This document shows positions 1 to 9,811 of a stretch of 64,000 nt of DNA, one piece after another. A program made the translations under genes and the position numbers. Every line of letters starts with the position of its first letter. Position 1 is the first letter of the stretch. The notes beneath the pieces were generated by a model. The model was not told the origin of the DNA. It made no database searches and saw nothing but the letters and a program-made list of their open reading frames with translations. Source of the stretch: Graphiopsis chlorocephala (lineage: Eukaryota; Ascomycota; Dothideomycetes; Cladosporiales; Cladosporiaceae); NCBI GenBank assembly GCA_022828445.1, contig JAIZZJ010000005.1, positions 1,054,001 through 1,118,000 of the forward strand, written 5' to 3'.

Positions 1-670
1 GGGGGAAGTGGTACATGGCTACCTGTCGATGGATGCGACTCATGCGAGATCGTCGCTCGCTGGCGGCAGAAGCTCTCGCTGGCATCCCTGCAGTTGTTTT
101 CTTTGCGGGGAAAGGTAGGAGCTTAGCTTAAGCACGGGCGTGGCGTTGAGTGAATCTGAAGCTGCACCTGGCACATCTGGAACATCTCACTGTGCGAGAG
201 GACGTCATAAACATGGCTGAGCGTGAGGGCCATCGGGGCACTGCTGTGAGAGATAGAAGCATGGCTGCAGTGCTAGAGTAGTCCACGAAAAGGACAGAAT
301 GGCCTGCGCCAATGGACTGACGCTCGTGATGATTCCTTCAGTGCCATCAGCATCATCAAGGTCGCGCACAGGCTGGCAGAGGATGTCACTGAGGTGGTGG
401 CAGTCCTGATGCTATTTCCCGCCAGCCACCGATGCCTTGTTGCCGCTCGCGCTAGCACGTACGCCCCTGCGATCCTGCGTCGCGATCGTGATGCAGCGTC
501 CAGCACATGCTCTGGTGCGACTCCCCGCTCGCTCAGCTAGGCGCCAGTGCGCAGCTACCTACCTACTCTTCTACCACCACTTGTACCTGCTCTTCTTCCC
601 TTCCTCCACCACCTCTCACCAACAACACCAGCACACAGTCAGCTAGCCATCACACTACGCTGCCTTCATC
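1..670. other. Upstream region and 5' UTR of the opsin gene
   Basis: I find no convincing coding exon here. The last 120 bases before the ATG at 671 are rich in C, T and CA runs, as in many fungal promoters and 5' UTRs. A GATCC..CGATC pair lies at 471-487 and is listed separately. Confidence 0.5.
471..487 (+). promoter_or_regulatory. Candidate White Collar light-response element
   Basis: GATCC at 471-475 is followed by CGATC at 483-487, 184 bases upstream of the opsin ATG. As I recall it, the Neurospora light-response element is GATNC followed by CGATN with the same N in both halves. Here N is C in both. Fungal opsin genes are commonly light-induced, which fits. The motif is short and could occur by chance, so this is an inference from position and pattern. 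Confidence 0.35.
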
Positions 671-1882
671 ATGATTGTCGACCCTGTTCAGGCCTTTGCC
701 ACGGCCACCTCTGGCCTGCTGGCTTCCAGCTCCGTCGCTCCTCTGCCCACCGTCGTGCCCTCGCTCCCCGAGTATGAGAAGGCCACCGACACCGGCAACA
801 GGACCCTCTGGTACGTGAGCGTCTGACAGCTGCAATGAGGCCGAGTAGAGCTCGAAGCAGCGTCCTCGATGGGCATGCCAACAGCTCCAGAGCGTCGGTA
901 CAGCTACTGTCTATCAGGACGACGAGAGCTTGACACGAGCCGATTTGCAGCGACTACCATTTACAATCTCATAACAATTACTAACACTCCTCCCAGGGTT
1001 GTCACTGTTGTCATGGCCGTCTCCGCGCTTGTCTTCTCCATCATGGCCTGGAACATCCCTCAGGTAAACGCCTCATTTTCACACTTCAAGTTGGACGACC
1101 ACTAACGCACGCCCTAGTCCAAGCGTCTGTACCACATCCTGACCACCTTCATTGTCACCTTTGCCGCTCTGTCCTACTTCGCCATGGCCAGCGGCCACGG
1201 TATCGGCTACCACCACACCACCGAGGAGCAGCACCACAAGCACGTTCCCTCCACCCAGCACGACATCTACCGCCAGGTCTACTGGGCTCGTTACGTTGAC
1301 TGGACCGTCACCACCCCTCTCCTGCTCCTCGACCTTGCGCTGCTCGCTGGTCTTCCCGGTGCCAACATCCTGATCGCCATTGTTGCCGACATCATCATGG
1401 TTCTCACTGGTCTCTTCGCCTCTTTCGGCTCCGAGCAGACTGCCCAGAAATGGGGTTGGTACACCATTGCCTGCGTTGCCTACCTCGTCGTTGTCTGGCA
1501 GCTCGTCTACCACGGCCGCAACGCCGCCGCCGCCAAGGGTGGCAAGGTTGGCAACTTCTTCGCTGCCATTGGTGGCTTCACCCTCATCATCTGGACTGTC
1601 TACCCCATGTAAGTTTGACTGTGACAAGATTGATTGTAACCAACAACTAACACCATTTCCAGCGTTTGGGGTATCGCCGATGGCTCCCGCAACGCTACCG
1701 TTGATCAGGAGATCATCGCCTACGCTGTCCTTGACATCCTCGCCAAGCCCATCTTCGGTGCCTGGCTCCTCTTCACCCACCAGAGCATCCCCGAGACCAA
1801 CATTGAGATCGGTGGCTTCTGGAGCGAGGGTCTCGGCAACCAGGGCGCCATCCGCGTTGGTGATGACGACGAGGGTGCCTAA
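671..1882 (+). CDS. Microbial-type rhodopsin, predicted light-driven proton pump
   Basis: Four exons (671-810, 997-1063, 1118-1608, 1663-1882) give 305 residues with seven hydrophobic helices. Helix C reads RYVDWTVTTPLLLLD, matching bacteriorhodopsin D85-T89-D96. Here these are D130 (proton acceptor), T134 and D141 (donor). Helix G carries DILAKP, with D257 as counterion and K261 as the retinal Schiff-base lysine. All pump residues are present, so it belongs with proton-pumping fungal rhodopsins such as those of Leptosphaeria and the CarO type, not with donor-lacking NOP-1 or lysine-less opsin-related proteins. The start is the first ATG of exon 1. A short His- and Glu-rich insert (about 100-118) lies in the B-C loop. 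A possible light-response element lies upstream. Expected in the plasma membrane or an internal membrane. Confidence 0.93.
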
Positions 1883-3177
1883 ATGTATCGCCCAGGCGTA
1901 CACAGCACAACCTGATGCACTATCAGGTGCAGATGAAGGATTGAGATCCATCGGATCAGAATGAAAGTGGAGTGATGAGTTGTGGAAGGAGTGATCCTGA
2001 AATGATTGGAATGACCAGAAGCTCTATGAGAGATAGCAAGATATCCTTCGAGCGATTGACGTGCCGGCTTCGTCTCTCTCCCTCCAGTGGGAACGAGCTG
2101 GCACGATTTGTAAATGCTACAGGCACTTAATGCATAATGCGATTGTGTCGACCTTAATCATCATGCCCTGTGTTACCATGTCTGTTTTCATCTACCCACC
2201 GCTTCGTGCCTCTAGTTCTTACGTGTTCAAACAGTACGTTTGCTACGCATGAGTTTACGTATAGCGGTCTCTACCTACGTATGGCCATGAAGGCAATTCT
2301 ATGGCATATCGACAACTTAGATCTTGAATTTTGGTTGACGACTGCTATTAAGATTCCTTTCGACTTTCTGTGTATTCAAGCAACTTATTTGCTACTATAA
2401 AATATTCCGAGTCCAGAATGACTGCGTTATAATATTGAGATGCACCTGATCATACTGTACGTACATTCATGCACAGGAATTGTACCTACATTAAGGTGCG
2501 AGGACAACTCCGAGTATTGTATACGAAATTGTATCACATCTCCAAATACACTTACCGAAACATGCATGCTGTGAATAACAAACCAACCTCAACCATTCTA
2601 GGATTCGCTGCAGTGTGTAACGAGCATGGGTTGTCGTGTTACGCGCCGGCATGCTTCGTCTTGTCTTGCCAGCCTCAGCACGTTCCACCCATCGTCCCCG
2701 CACAAGGACATGGGGTAATAATCAGGGTTCGAGCTTCCCTGCGACCAGCATGTCTGAAGCTGTTGTCAAGTGAGCAGCTCTCCAGCCAGCCCCTCTTCAT
2801 CATCTGCAAGTACCTAGGTACTAGACGAGCTCTGCGAACAAGCAAAAGAGACAGTAGATACCTTGTCGCATTTGAATCAGCTTTAGCCGCACGCCTGCTT
2901 CACCTGAACGTTTCACCTCACATCTGAGACCAACAGACTCACATTCGAGCTTGCGTGTACTTACATACCTCAGCAACAGGCTAGCTACCTTAGCAACCGC
3001 GATCGACTCTTCACCGCTGCTTACACGCGAACCACCTTCCAATCCACCTTACCTCACCTTAGCTCCCAGACCTACCTTCTTCACGCAACAAAGTACCACT
3101 CTTCGACCTCTTGGAACACCGTCAGCAAACACTCCGACTACTCAAAATCACACAAACTCTCGAACAATAACACAACC
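1883..3177. other. Intergenic region, no gene seen
   Basis: About 1.3 kb between the opsin stop and the RPEL gene. It holds the opsin 3' UTR, an A+T-rich middle and a C-rich leader just before the ATG at 3178. The open frames here are short and show no recognisable domain. Confidence 0.5.
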
Positions 3178-3831
3178 ATGGCCGAGCGCACCCCTTCCAT
3201 CACCTCTCCTTCCTTTTCTGAGGGCGTCGACATCTCGCCTATCTCCACCGCCGACCGTCGCAACAGTCTCGAGAAGCACTTGCAGACCCGCCCCGACGAG
3301 CAAGACCTCAAGAACCGCCACATTCTGCTCGACACAAACACCGCGCCGGCTCTGCAGGCTAGACAGCTCGAGCTTGAGAGGCAACGCGCGACGGATAATT
3401 TGAAGAAGGGCTTGGAGAAGAGGCCTGAGAGGGGAGAGCTGGTTGAGCGTAAGTGCTGTTGCTTCTCATGTTGCTTCCAGCTACAAGGAATCTGGTCATC
3501 TTTCTTATGTTCAAGTCATTCCGTGCTCACGTTTCTGTCTCACGCTATATCACCCGAACGCATTAGTTCTCGCTCCATCCGCAATGCTATCTTGGCACTC
3601 CAAGATTTCATCCCTTGACTACGTCACGCCACTCAGACCACTCCGTCCACTCACACAAGTACAGGCAACATCCTGCCCGACAGCACGGCCGCACCGTCCC
3701 TCCAGGGCCACCAGAAAGATCTGGCAAAGCACATGAGGGCCGACAGCCTCGACAACAAGCTTCAGAATCGGCCAAAACCGGACGAATTGGTCAACAAAGG
3801 CATCCTTCAGAGCCCTATCGAAGAGTCTTAG
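3178..3831 (+). CDS. Small RPEL-repeat protein
   Basis: Two exons (3178-3448 and 3665-3831, intron of 216 bases) join through a split Arg codon into 145 residues. The protein is almost only three RPEL repeats, at about residues 31-56, 73-98 and 117-142. Their cores are RPDEQDL, RPERGEL and RPKPDEL, each followed by a NxxIL-type ending. The second repeat spans the splice junction, which supports the intron. RPEL motifs bind monomeric G-actin in animal MRTF and Phactr proteins. Small fungal RPEL proteins exist, but I know no settled function for them. No membrane segment or other domain is visible. Actin binding here is an inference from the repeat family. Confidence 0.88.
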
Positions 3832-5715
3832 AACTACCCGCTCGGCGATATATGGGATTTCTGTAAGGTAACAGTTGGAGGGTGTCCACGGCGCGTGCAC
3901 GCGGGGGCTTGTGGAGGAGCAGCCATACCCGATGAAATGACGATGGGGAGGTCTGGAGGTCTCGATGCCGGACCGATTAAGAGATATTTCTCATAAGCCG
4001 CGGTTGTTTGCCGTGAAAGACGTAGTGACTTTGCAAGTAGTGTGAGAGTAGCTGCTATTGAAGTTCTTGGCTCTTGCTTGCTTGAGCTTTCTTCCACCTC
4101 TTGCCACGTGAGCCGCGCTGCTTGCCTAAAGTAAATAAGGCAACTTCGATATCGAAATCCCAACATCATATTACAATTGCTCTCTTACTCCGTCTTACAA
4201 AGCGCACAAGCTCGCACCATCACAATTGTCGATTGCCGACACACTATTACATGAAATATTGATAATTAATGCCAGCAAAAAGGGCCGCTGTCCACCTCAT
4301 CCGCGGTCACGGCATCTGCGATTGGCCACTGGTCCAGACCATTTACCCTACTTTTCCCGACCTCCAGATTTATACCCCGGGTTGATATTTTCCGGAGTAC
4401 TGCCACTACCTTGCTATGCGGTGCAACAGTCCCTCGTGGTCCCGACACTCTCCACTCGGCGCAATTGGCAGCGAAAGATGCCGTAGCCAGGCGTTCTTTA
4501 GCCGTCGTACGGCGAGTATAAGTGTTCACGTCGCCGCTCTCTTCAAAGACGACGCTTTTTGCCGCCTGCTTCTCTCTTTCGGCTCCCCTACCCACACATG
4601 CGGCTCTGCCACGTGAGCTGGCGCCCGCTGACGCCCGGATTATTATCGGCTCGGCCTTTCTCGGACTTTTGGCTCGCCATGCCAACGATTTTGCTGCCAT
4701 TGTGCGCTGCTAGCCGCACTCGCCATCGATCCATCGTCATGGGGTGAGACTTGCTGGGCCTCACTGGAAAATTCGCTCTCTCTCGCTTGGCCTGGTCATC
4801 GCGTAACGGAAACAAGCCTCGTCCTTTATCTCCCGCCGTGTTTCAACAACATGCGGCAGCGTCTGGACAGCGACAGCCCTGCTGCGCAGCGCCTGAGGCT
4901 TGCGCTCGAGTACTGTACGTCCCGCACCGTACCGTGAAGACGCGTGCTAGACTGCAGATCGGCACATGGCAAGAAGGCAGGCAGAGAGGTGCTGCAGGCA
5001 CGTGACTCGGCTGGACGTTGCCTTTTGCGTGCTCTCTGCATCCTCTGCGCCTCACCGCCAGCGTTACCGGAACCGATCTGCGTTCGATCTTTCGACGGGC
5101 TGCTTCTAGCGCATACGCGTGCGTCAACTTTCGAATCGGGCCGAAAAGAAAGCACGCTAAGGCTTCCATAGGGCTGAAGACCCTCGCCATTGCGTACGGG
5201 AAGCGGCGGCCAACAGAAAATAGAGTACGCTGGCGCCCTCTAGACATGCGCTTGTGCCTCTGGGTGGCATGGGTTACTCGTCATCGCCGGTTATCGGTGG
5301 CTCTTCCGCGCTGTTTACTGCGCCTTCTTTGCGCTCGTGGGCGGCCTGCCAGCCCCAACGAGATACGCGCAGAATTTCGCTGCGTTCCTGGCGACATGCG
5401 AGATCTGAAATCCAAATCGTAAGGTGGGCCTATACGTTGGGAGGCCATCACTTTCCTTTCCGCACCTCTCTCTCTGTTGCTGTTGCTGTCGCCGTCGCTC
5501 GCTGCAAGCCACATCCCCAATCCCTTCTGTCTGGCCACTTCTCTGCACCGCCTATTACATTCTGTCTTCACCCTGCTCCCTGCCATCTTCCCTGCCGATT
5601 TTAGCCCTTCCTCACCATCTCGAAATTGACACTGGGCGCTGCGCTTGTGCGAGCTTCACATATCTGCACTCCGTACCGCACGGACTGCGACGATCTCTAA
5701 CCTGCGGCCAACCGC
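3832..5715. other. Long intergenic region upstream of a Zn2Cys6 gene
   Basis: Nearly 1.9 kb without a supported gene. It includes the 3' UTR of the RPEL gene and a long G+C-rich, pyrimidine-rich leader before the ATG at 5716. Open frames on both strands up to 144 codons are rich in Arg, Ala and Ser and look like chance frames in G+C-rich DNA. Confidence 0.45.
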
Positions 5716-7566
5716 ATGGCTAAAATGTTACTATCCAACCTGTCGTCAGGACCTCTCGAGGTTCCATCACCCAGAGGCATACGACGCTCGCCGACAACCA
5801 TGCCCGAGTCATCCTCATCTACCACACCACCGATCATTAAACGAGCTTGTGACGCCTGCCACCGAAGAAAGGTCAAGTGCATTGGCGACGGATCCCGACC
5901 ATGCAAGAACTGCAACTCTGCCGGCCTGACGTGCACCTATAATGCAATCCCACAGAAGAAGGGCCCCAAAGGAAGCCGGGCTAAGGTCATCTCTGAACTC
6001 CGCGAGAACCAACGGCAGTCCCAGCTCGCTGCCGCTCAACAGCATGGCTTCGAAGAGGCCCCTCACTCTCCGGCGTACCTCCGCAAGGCTGGCCTACTAT
6101 CGATGGAGATGATAACGGCATGCGTTGATTACTTTTTCGCCAACATGTACCCCACACAGCCTATCCTTCACAGACAAAAGGTCGGCGAAACAATTGGCCA
6201 AATGGAGCAAAGCGTCGAGGCATACTGTCTCGTCGTCTCACTCTGCGCCTACATGATGATTCAGCCAAACATGAACTTGCCGCCCGGCGCATTCCAAGAT
6301 CTGGAGATCCAACCTCAACCTAGTTTGGAGCTTGGCCAATTACTGCTACAAGAAACGCTCAGGGTCCGCAAAGGATATGACTACGTCGAGACGCCTACCA
6401 TCTGGACAGTGATCACCTCATTTTTTCTGTTTGGCAGCTATTTCTGCCTTGACAAGCACAACACCGCTTGGTTCCACATCAGAGAAGCCACGACACTTGC
6501 GCAGATTATGGGCATGCACGAAGAGGCTCACTACGCAGTAAGCACGGACGTCATTGAGGAGTCGCGCAAGCGCCGTCTGTATTGGCTCCTGTTTGTTACC
6601 GAACGTGCTTACGCACTCCAGCAGCACCGTCCTTTGACGTTGCAGGCTACTATCAACGCACCTAGACTGGACGAGGATCCCACAGAAACCGTTGAGCTCA
6701 GCGGATTCATCCACCTTGTCAACCTCTTCAGGCCATTTGATGACACCTTTGTTGGCCTTTGGAACAAAGCAAAGACTGGTTGTACGACAGAGTGGCTTGC
6801 AAGACTACAGCAACAACTGTCTGAAGCTCTACCCATCTACCTACAAAGCACAGAAAGCCAAGCCGTCGACCTCCGGTGCTCACAACAATGGCTGCGAACG
6901 ATGGTTTGGCAGCTGTCTATTAGCCATGGCTATCTTTCGTCGGCCGCTAATGAGAATGCAATGAGCTTCAGATATCCTATTGAGATATCGAGGGACCTGG
7001 TCACAGCCACTACTGGCTTCTCGCAACAATCGATGGAAGTCCACGGCATTGGCCTCATTGAGAAGTTGTTTGACGTGGCCTGCACGCTCACAGACGTCAT
7101 GTCTTGCGTGCCTTACGAACAGCACACATTTGAGTACGGTCCACGTGACTATCTCAACCAGCTCATGAACCTCATTTCCAGCCTTCGTGGTGGCCAACAG
7201 CGCTACATGCCGCTTTTGCTTGCAAAAGTCAACGAAGCGATGCCCCAAATGCCGACACATGGATACTCAATCCCCATGGGCCCGCCTTCGCGTCTCGGCA
7301 TGGATGATTTGTACGACAGCGGAAGTCAAGGTCATGCTCACAGCAGCACAGCAAGCACACCTTTCGGCAGCCCTCCAGTCAGCTCTGCGGCTGCCAGCAT
7401 GGTTGGCTTCGCACAGGATCACTCCTACCCACCCGTGAGCTCTGGCTACACTGAGATGCCGCCAGCTTCGGCGCCTATGGCTATGTACCAACATGATCTG
7501 CCCTCGGCTGCTCTCAGAGGATACCCAACATCGAATCCCATACAGAAATACGACGGCACTGGTTGA
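5716..7566 (+). CDS. Zn(II)2Cys6 transcription factor, MAL-activator-like
   Basis: Single-exon gene of 616 residues. The binuclear zinc cluster is at residues 45-73 (Cys 45, 48, 55, 63, 66 and 73). It is followed by a basic linker KKGPKGSR that resembles the one after the zinc cluster of yeast maltose activators (KKRGPKS type). A fungal-specific regulatory middle domain follows (about 100-500), with the usual YWLLFVTERAYALQ-type segment. The C-terminal 110 residues are rich in Ser, Pro, Ala and Gly. Methionines at residues 4 and 29 are alternative starts that keep the zinc cluster. The linker suggests a sugar-utilisation regulator, but no transporter or glycosidase gene is adjacent, so the target is unknown. 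Confidence 0.88.
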   Translation: MAKMLLSNLSSGPLEVPSPRGIRRSPTTMPESSSSTTPPIIKRACDACHRRKVKCIGDGSRPCKNCNSAGLTCTYNAIPQKKGPKGSRAKVISELRENQRQSQLAAAQQHGFEEAPHSPAYLRKAGLLSMEMITACVDYFFANMYPTQPILHRQKVGETIGQMEQSVEAYCLVVSLCAYMMIQPNMNLPPGAFQDLEIQPQPSLELGQLLLQETLRVRKGYDYVETPTIWTVITSFFLFGSYFCLDKHNTAWFHIREATTLAQIMGMHEEAHYAVSTDVIEESRKRRLYWLLFVTERAYALQQHRPLTLQATINAPRLDEDPTETVELSGFIHLVNLFRPFDDTFVGLWNKAKTGCTTEWLARLQQQLSEALPIYLQSTESQAVDLRCSQQWLRTMVWQLSISHGYLSSAANENAMSFRYPIEISRDLVTATTGFSQQSMEVHGIGLIEKLFDVACTLTDVMSCVPYEQHTFEYGPRDYLNQLMNLISSLRGGQQRYMPLLLAKVNEAMPQMPTHGYSIPMGPPSRLGMDDLYDSGSQGHAHSSTASTPFGSPPVSSAAASMVGFAQDHSYPPVSSGYTEMPPASAPMAMYQHDLPSAALRGYPTSNPIQKYDGTG

Positions 7567-8301
7567 AGCTTAAATGCATTGGGAAGTGAAGAAAACCAAT
7601 TTAGAGATCGAGCTGCATGAAGATGGAAGCTCGAGAGGAGTTCACAGCGCCGCTAGCGAGGCAATCAGCGCCTCGCAGTGTGCAATTCATCAAGCAAGGC
7701 TCGTGCGTTGTCTGCACAACATGTCTGCAGATACTTTGACATCCTGGTGTGATCTCCAAGGCTCTGTCAGGACAGATGTACGTGTTACAGCTACACCTGG
7801 ATGCTGCAGTGGAACCACCGCGGTAGAGGCTAGAGCTTTGGAGACTCGATGGACATACTCGAGGAAGCTCCAGCCACGGAATAGCCGGACTGCATTGCAC
7901 TGCATTGTTGACTTGTTCCAGCATATATATGATGAAATGAAATGAAACTACGCTCAAGCACAATATCTGTCATACTGTTTGCCTTCAACTTTCTTGTGTG
8001 ATTCTACATTCGTTTTTCCTTGTACCAAACAGTCATATCGTATTGTGGAGATTTCCATTTGAACCTTGAATAGGAGAAATTAAGAGAGCATTCATAAACA
8101 TACGAAGGATCAATCATGTCTGATCAGAGTTTATTCAGGTGTAGTTAGAAAGATCATCGTCTGACATGTGGTTCGACCTCTGACTGTCGCTCCTGCAGGA
8201 TGAGCCGCGGTTCGGCCTGGCCCGGAAGACTGACGTCGAGCCAGCGAATACTGGTATTTGATGCTCACGACAACATACCTTATATGTGATACAAATATTT
8301 C
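7567..8301. other. Intergenic region, no gene seen
   Basis: About 735 bases between two genes on the same strand. It holds the 3' UTR of the regulator and the promoter of the lipase-like gene. Short open frames on both strands show no family signature. Confidence 0.45.
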
Positions 8302-9420
8302 ATGAGACTTGTGAGATCAGTGTATATCCCAGCTATCTCGCTTCCATTACTGCATCGAGGGAGAAACGCTTCTCTGCCCATCCGTGTTCATCATCTGCTT
8401 CGGCCCTGTGCAAACTCGACCAGCTCCAAGTTCTTTCCTACGCTTATCAAGCGACTTCACTCAACCACTGCATTCACAACAGAAACCAAGATGTCAGACA
8501 TCACTATCGAAGAAGGCTGGATGAGCCTTCCAGACGGCAACAAGCTCTACACCAAGACCACCCATCCCGCCACCTCGACACCCATCAAAGCCCGCCTGGC
8601 TTTCATCCACGGCTTTTCCGAGCACATTGGCTTCTACGACCCTTTCTTCCGCATCCTCGCCGGCCGCGGAATCGCAGTCTACGCTTTCGACCAACGCGGC
8701 TGGGGCAAAAGCGTGCTCGAGAAGCGCCATCGTGGTCTCACCGGTGCCACAAAGCAGGTTCTGGAGGACATCACTGAATTCCTGCGCACGATTCCTAGCA
8801 ATGCTTCTGCGCCTTTGTTCTTAATGGGACACAGTATGGGCGGCGCTGAGGTGCTAACTTACGCTGCGCAAGGCCCACCTATGACCAGTGAGATTCGAGG
8901 TTTCCTCGCTGAAGCTCCGTTCGTGGCGCTGCACCCCAAGAGTCGCCCGTGGAAGTCTACTGTCGTCTTGGGAAGACTGGCTGGTAAACTCCTGCCCCAC
9001 TTTCAAATGGTTAACAAGCTCGATGTTAACCTGCTGAGTCATGACCCAGAGCACGTAAGGCGCGTGGAAGCGGATGAGATGTGCCACGACACCGGCACGC
9101 TGGAGGGCCTGGCAGGCATGCTGGACCGTGCGGCTATGTTGGAGGACGGCCGTGTGGTTATCAAGGAGGGTGCAGGCGAAGGCGGTAAGACTAGGCTATG
9201 GGTTGGCCACGGCACTGCGGACGGGATTTGCGATTTCGATGCCACGCAGAAGATGTTTGCGCGGGTGGAGGCGGAAGACAGGGAGATGAGGGCTTACGAG
9301 GGATGGTATCACCAGCTGCACGCTGAGGCTGGAGAAGACAAGCTGAAGTATGCCGAGGATGTTGTTAAGTGGATTCTTGATCGCAGTGGGCCATTGGACA
9401 GTGAGAGGTCGAAGCTGTAG
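8302..9420 (+). CDS. Monoacylglycerol lipase-like hydrolase with C-terminal SKL
   Basis: Single exon, up to 372 residues, alpha/beta hydrolase of the monoglyceride lipase (Yju3/MGL) type. The oxyanion-hole segment is HGFSEH (103-108), the nucleophile elbow is GHSMGG with Ser178, the acid is probably D307 in GTADG, and the base is His340 in YHQLHAE. The last residues are SKL, a canonical type 1 peroxisomal signal. Residues 1-63 form a leader rich in Arg, Ser, Thr and Leu without acidic residues until its end, which looks like a mitochondrial presequence. The conserved domain begins just after a second in-frame ATG at 8491 (residue 64). The short form, about 309 residues, matches the family length. 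Two starts could give dual targeting; alternatively the leader is 5' UTR. Confidence 0.9.
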   Translation: MRLVRSVYIPAISLPLLHRGRNASLPIRVHHLLRPCANSTSSKFFPTLIKRLHSTTAFTTETKMSDITIEEGWMSLPDGNKLYTKTTHPATSTPIKARLAFIHGFSEHIGFYDPFFRILAGRGIAVYAFDQRGWGKSVLEKRHRGLTGATKQVLEDITEFLRTIPSNASAPLFLMGHSMGGAEVLTYAAQGPPMTSEIRGFLAEAPFVALHPKSRPWKSTVVLGRLAGKLLPHFQMVNKLDVNLLSHDPEHVRRVEADEMCHDTGTLEGLAGMLDRAAMLEDGRVVIKEGAGEGGKTRLWVGHGTADGICDFDATQKMFARVEAEDREMRAYEGWYHQLHAEAGEDKLKYAEDVVKWILDRSGPLDSERSKL

Positions 9421-9811
9421 GGTACTTATTTCTGCGATATATTGTCATGAATTTTGTGGCGATGCATGTGAACCGCGCGTGTTTCCGTACGGCGAGCAGA
9501 GTTGCACTCAAGGATTACAAAGGTTTACTGATCATGGTCACGATTCTTGAACATGATTTTGACTGTTCAGTGCTTCTGGGGCATCATGAGGTGTGATCTG
9601 AGGGTGATTAGTGATCTGCGTGAAACCTATACCAAGAAGCAGAGGTGTGCTTCTGTGTTGTGCGATCAGAACAGATTGTTCATCCATGGCCAGCAAAGCT
9701 CGGTAAGTTGTCGGATTACTCACTATAATCATGTAGTCGTTGCATAAATGCCTCCTCAAGAGCCCATAACAGCACAATTGAGAATATCAAAAAATCCACC
9801 ACACTCAACCC
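9421..9811. other. Intergenic region, no gene seen
   Basis: About 390 bases holding the lipase 3' UTR and the promoter of the NmrA-like gene. No other feature is apparent. Confidence 0.45.

Noticed and set aside
1079..1951. 290-codon open frame antisense to the opsin gene
   Set aside because: It is the mirror of G+C-rich, strongly biased opsin codons, starts outside any promoter signal and has no family features.
4266..4700. 144-codon minus-strand frame in the long region before the first Zn2Cys6 gene
   Set aside because: No motif, Arg/Ala-rich composition, no intron or promoter context.
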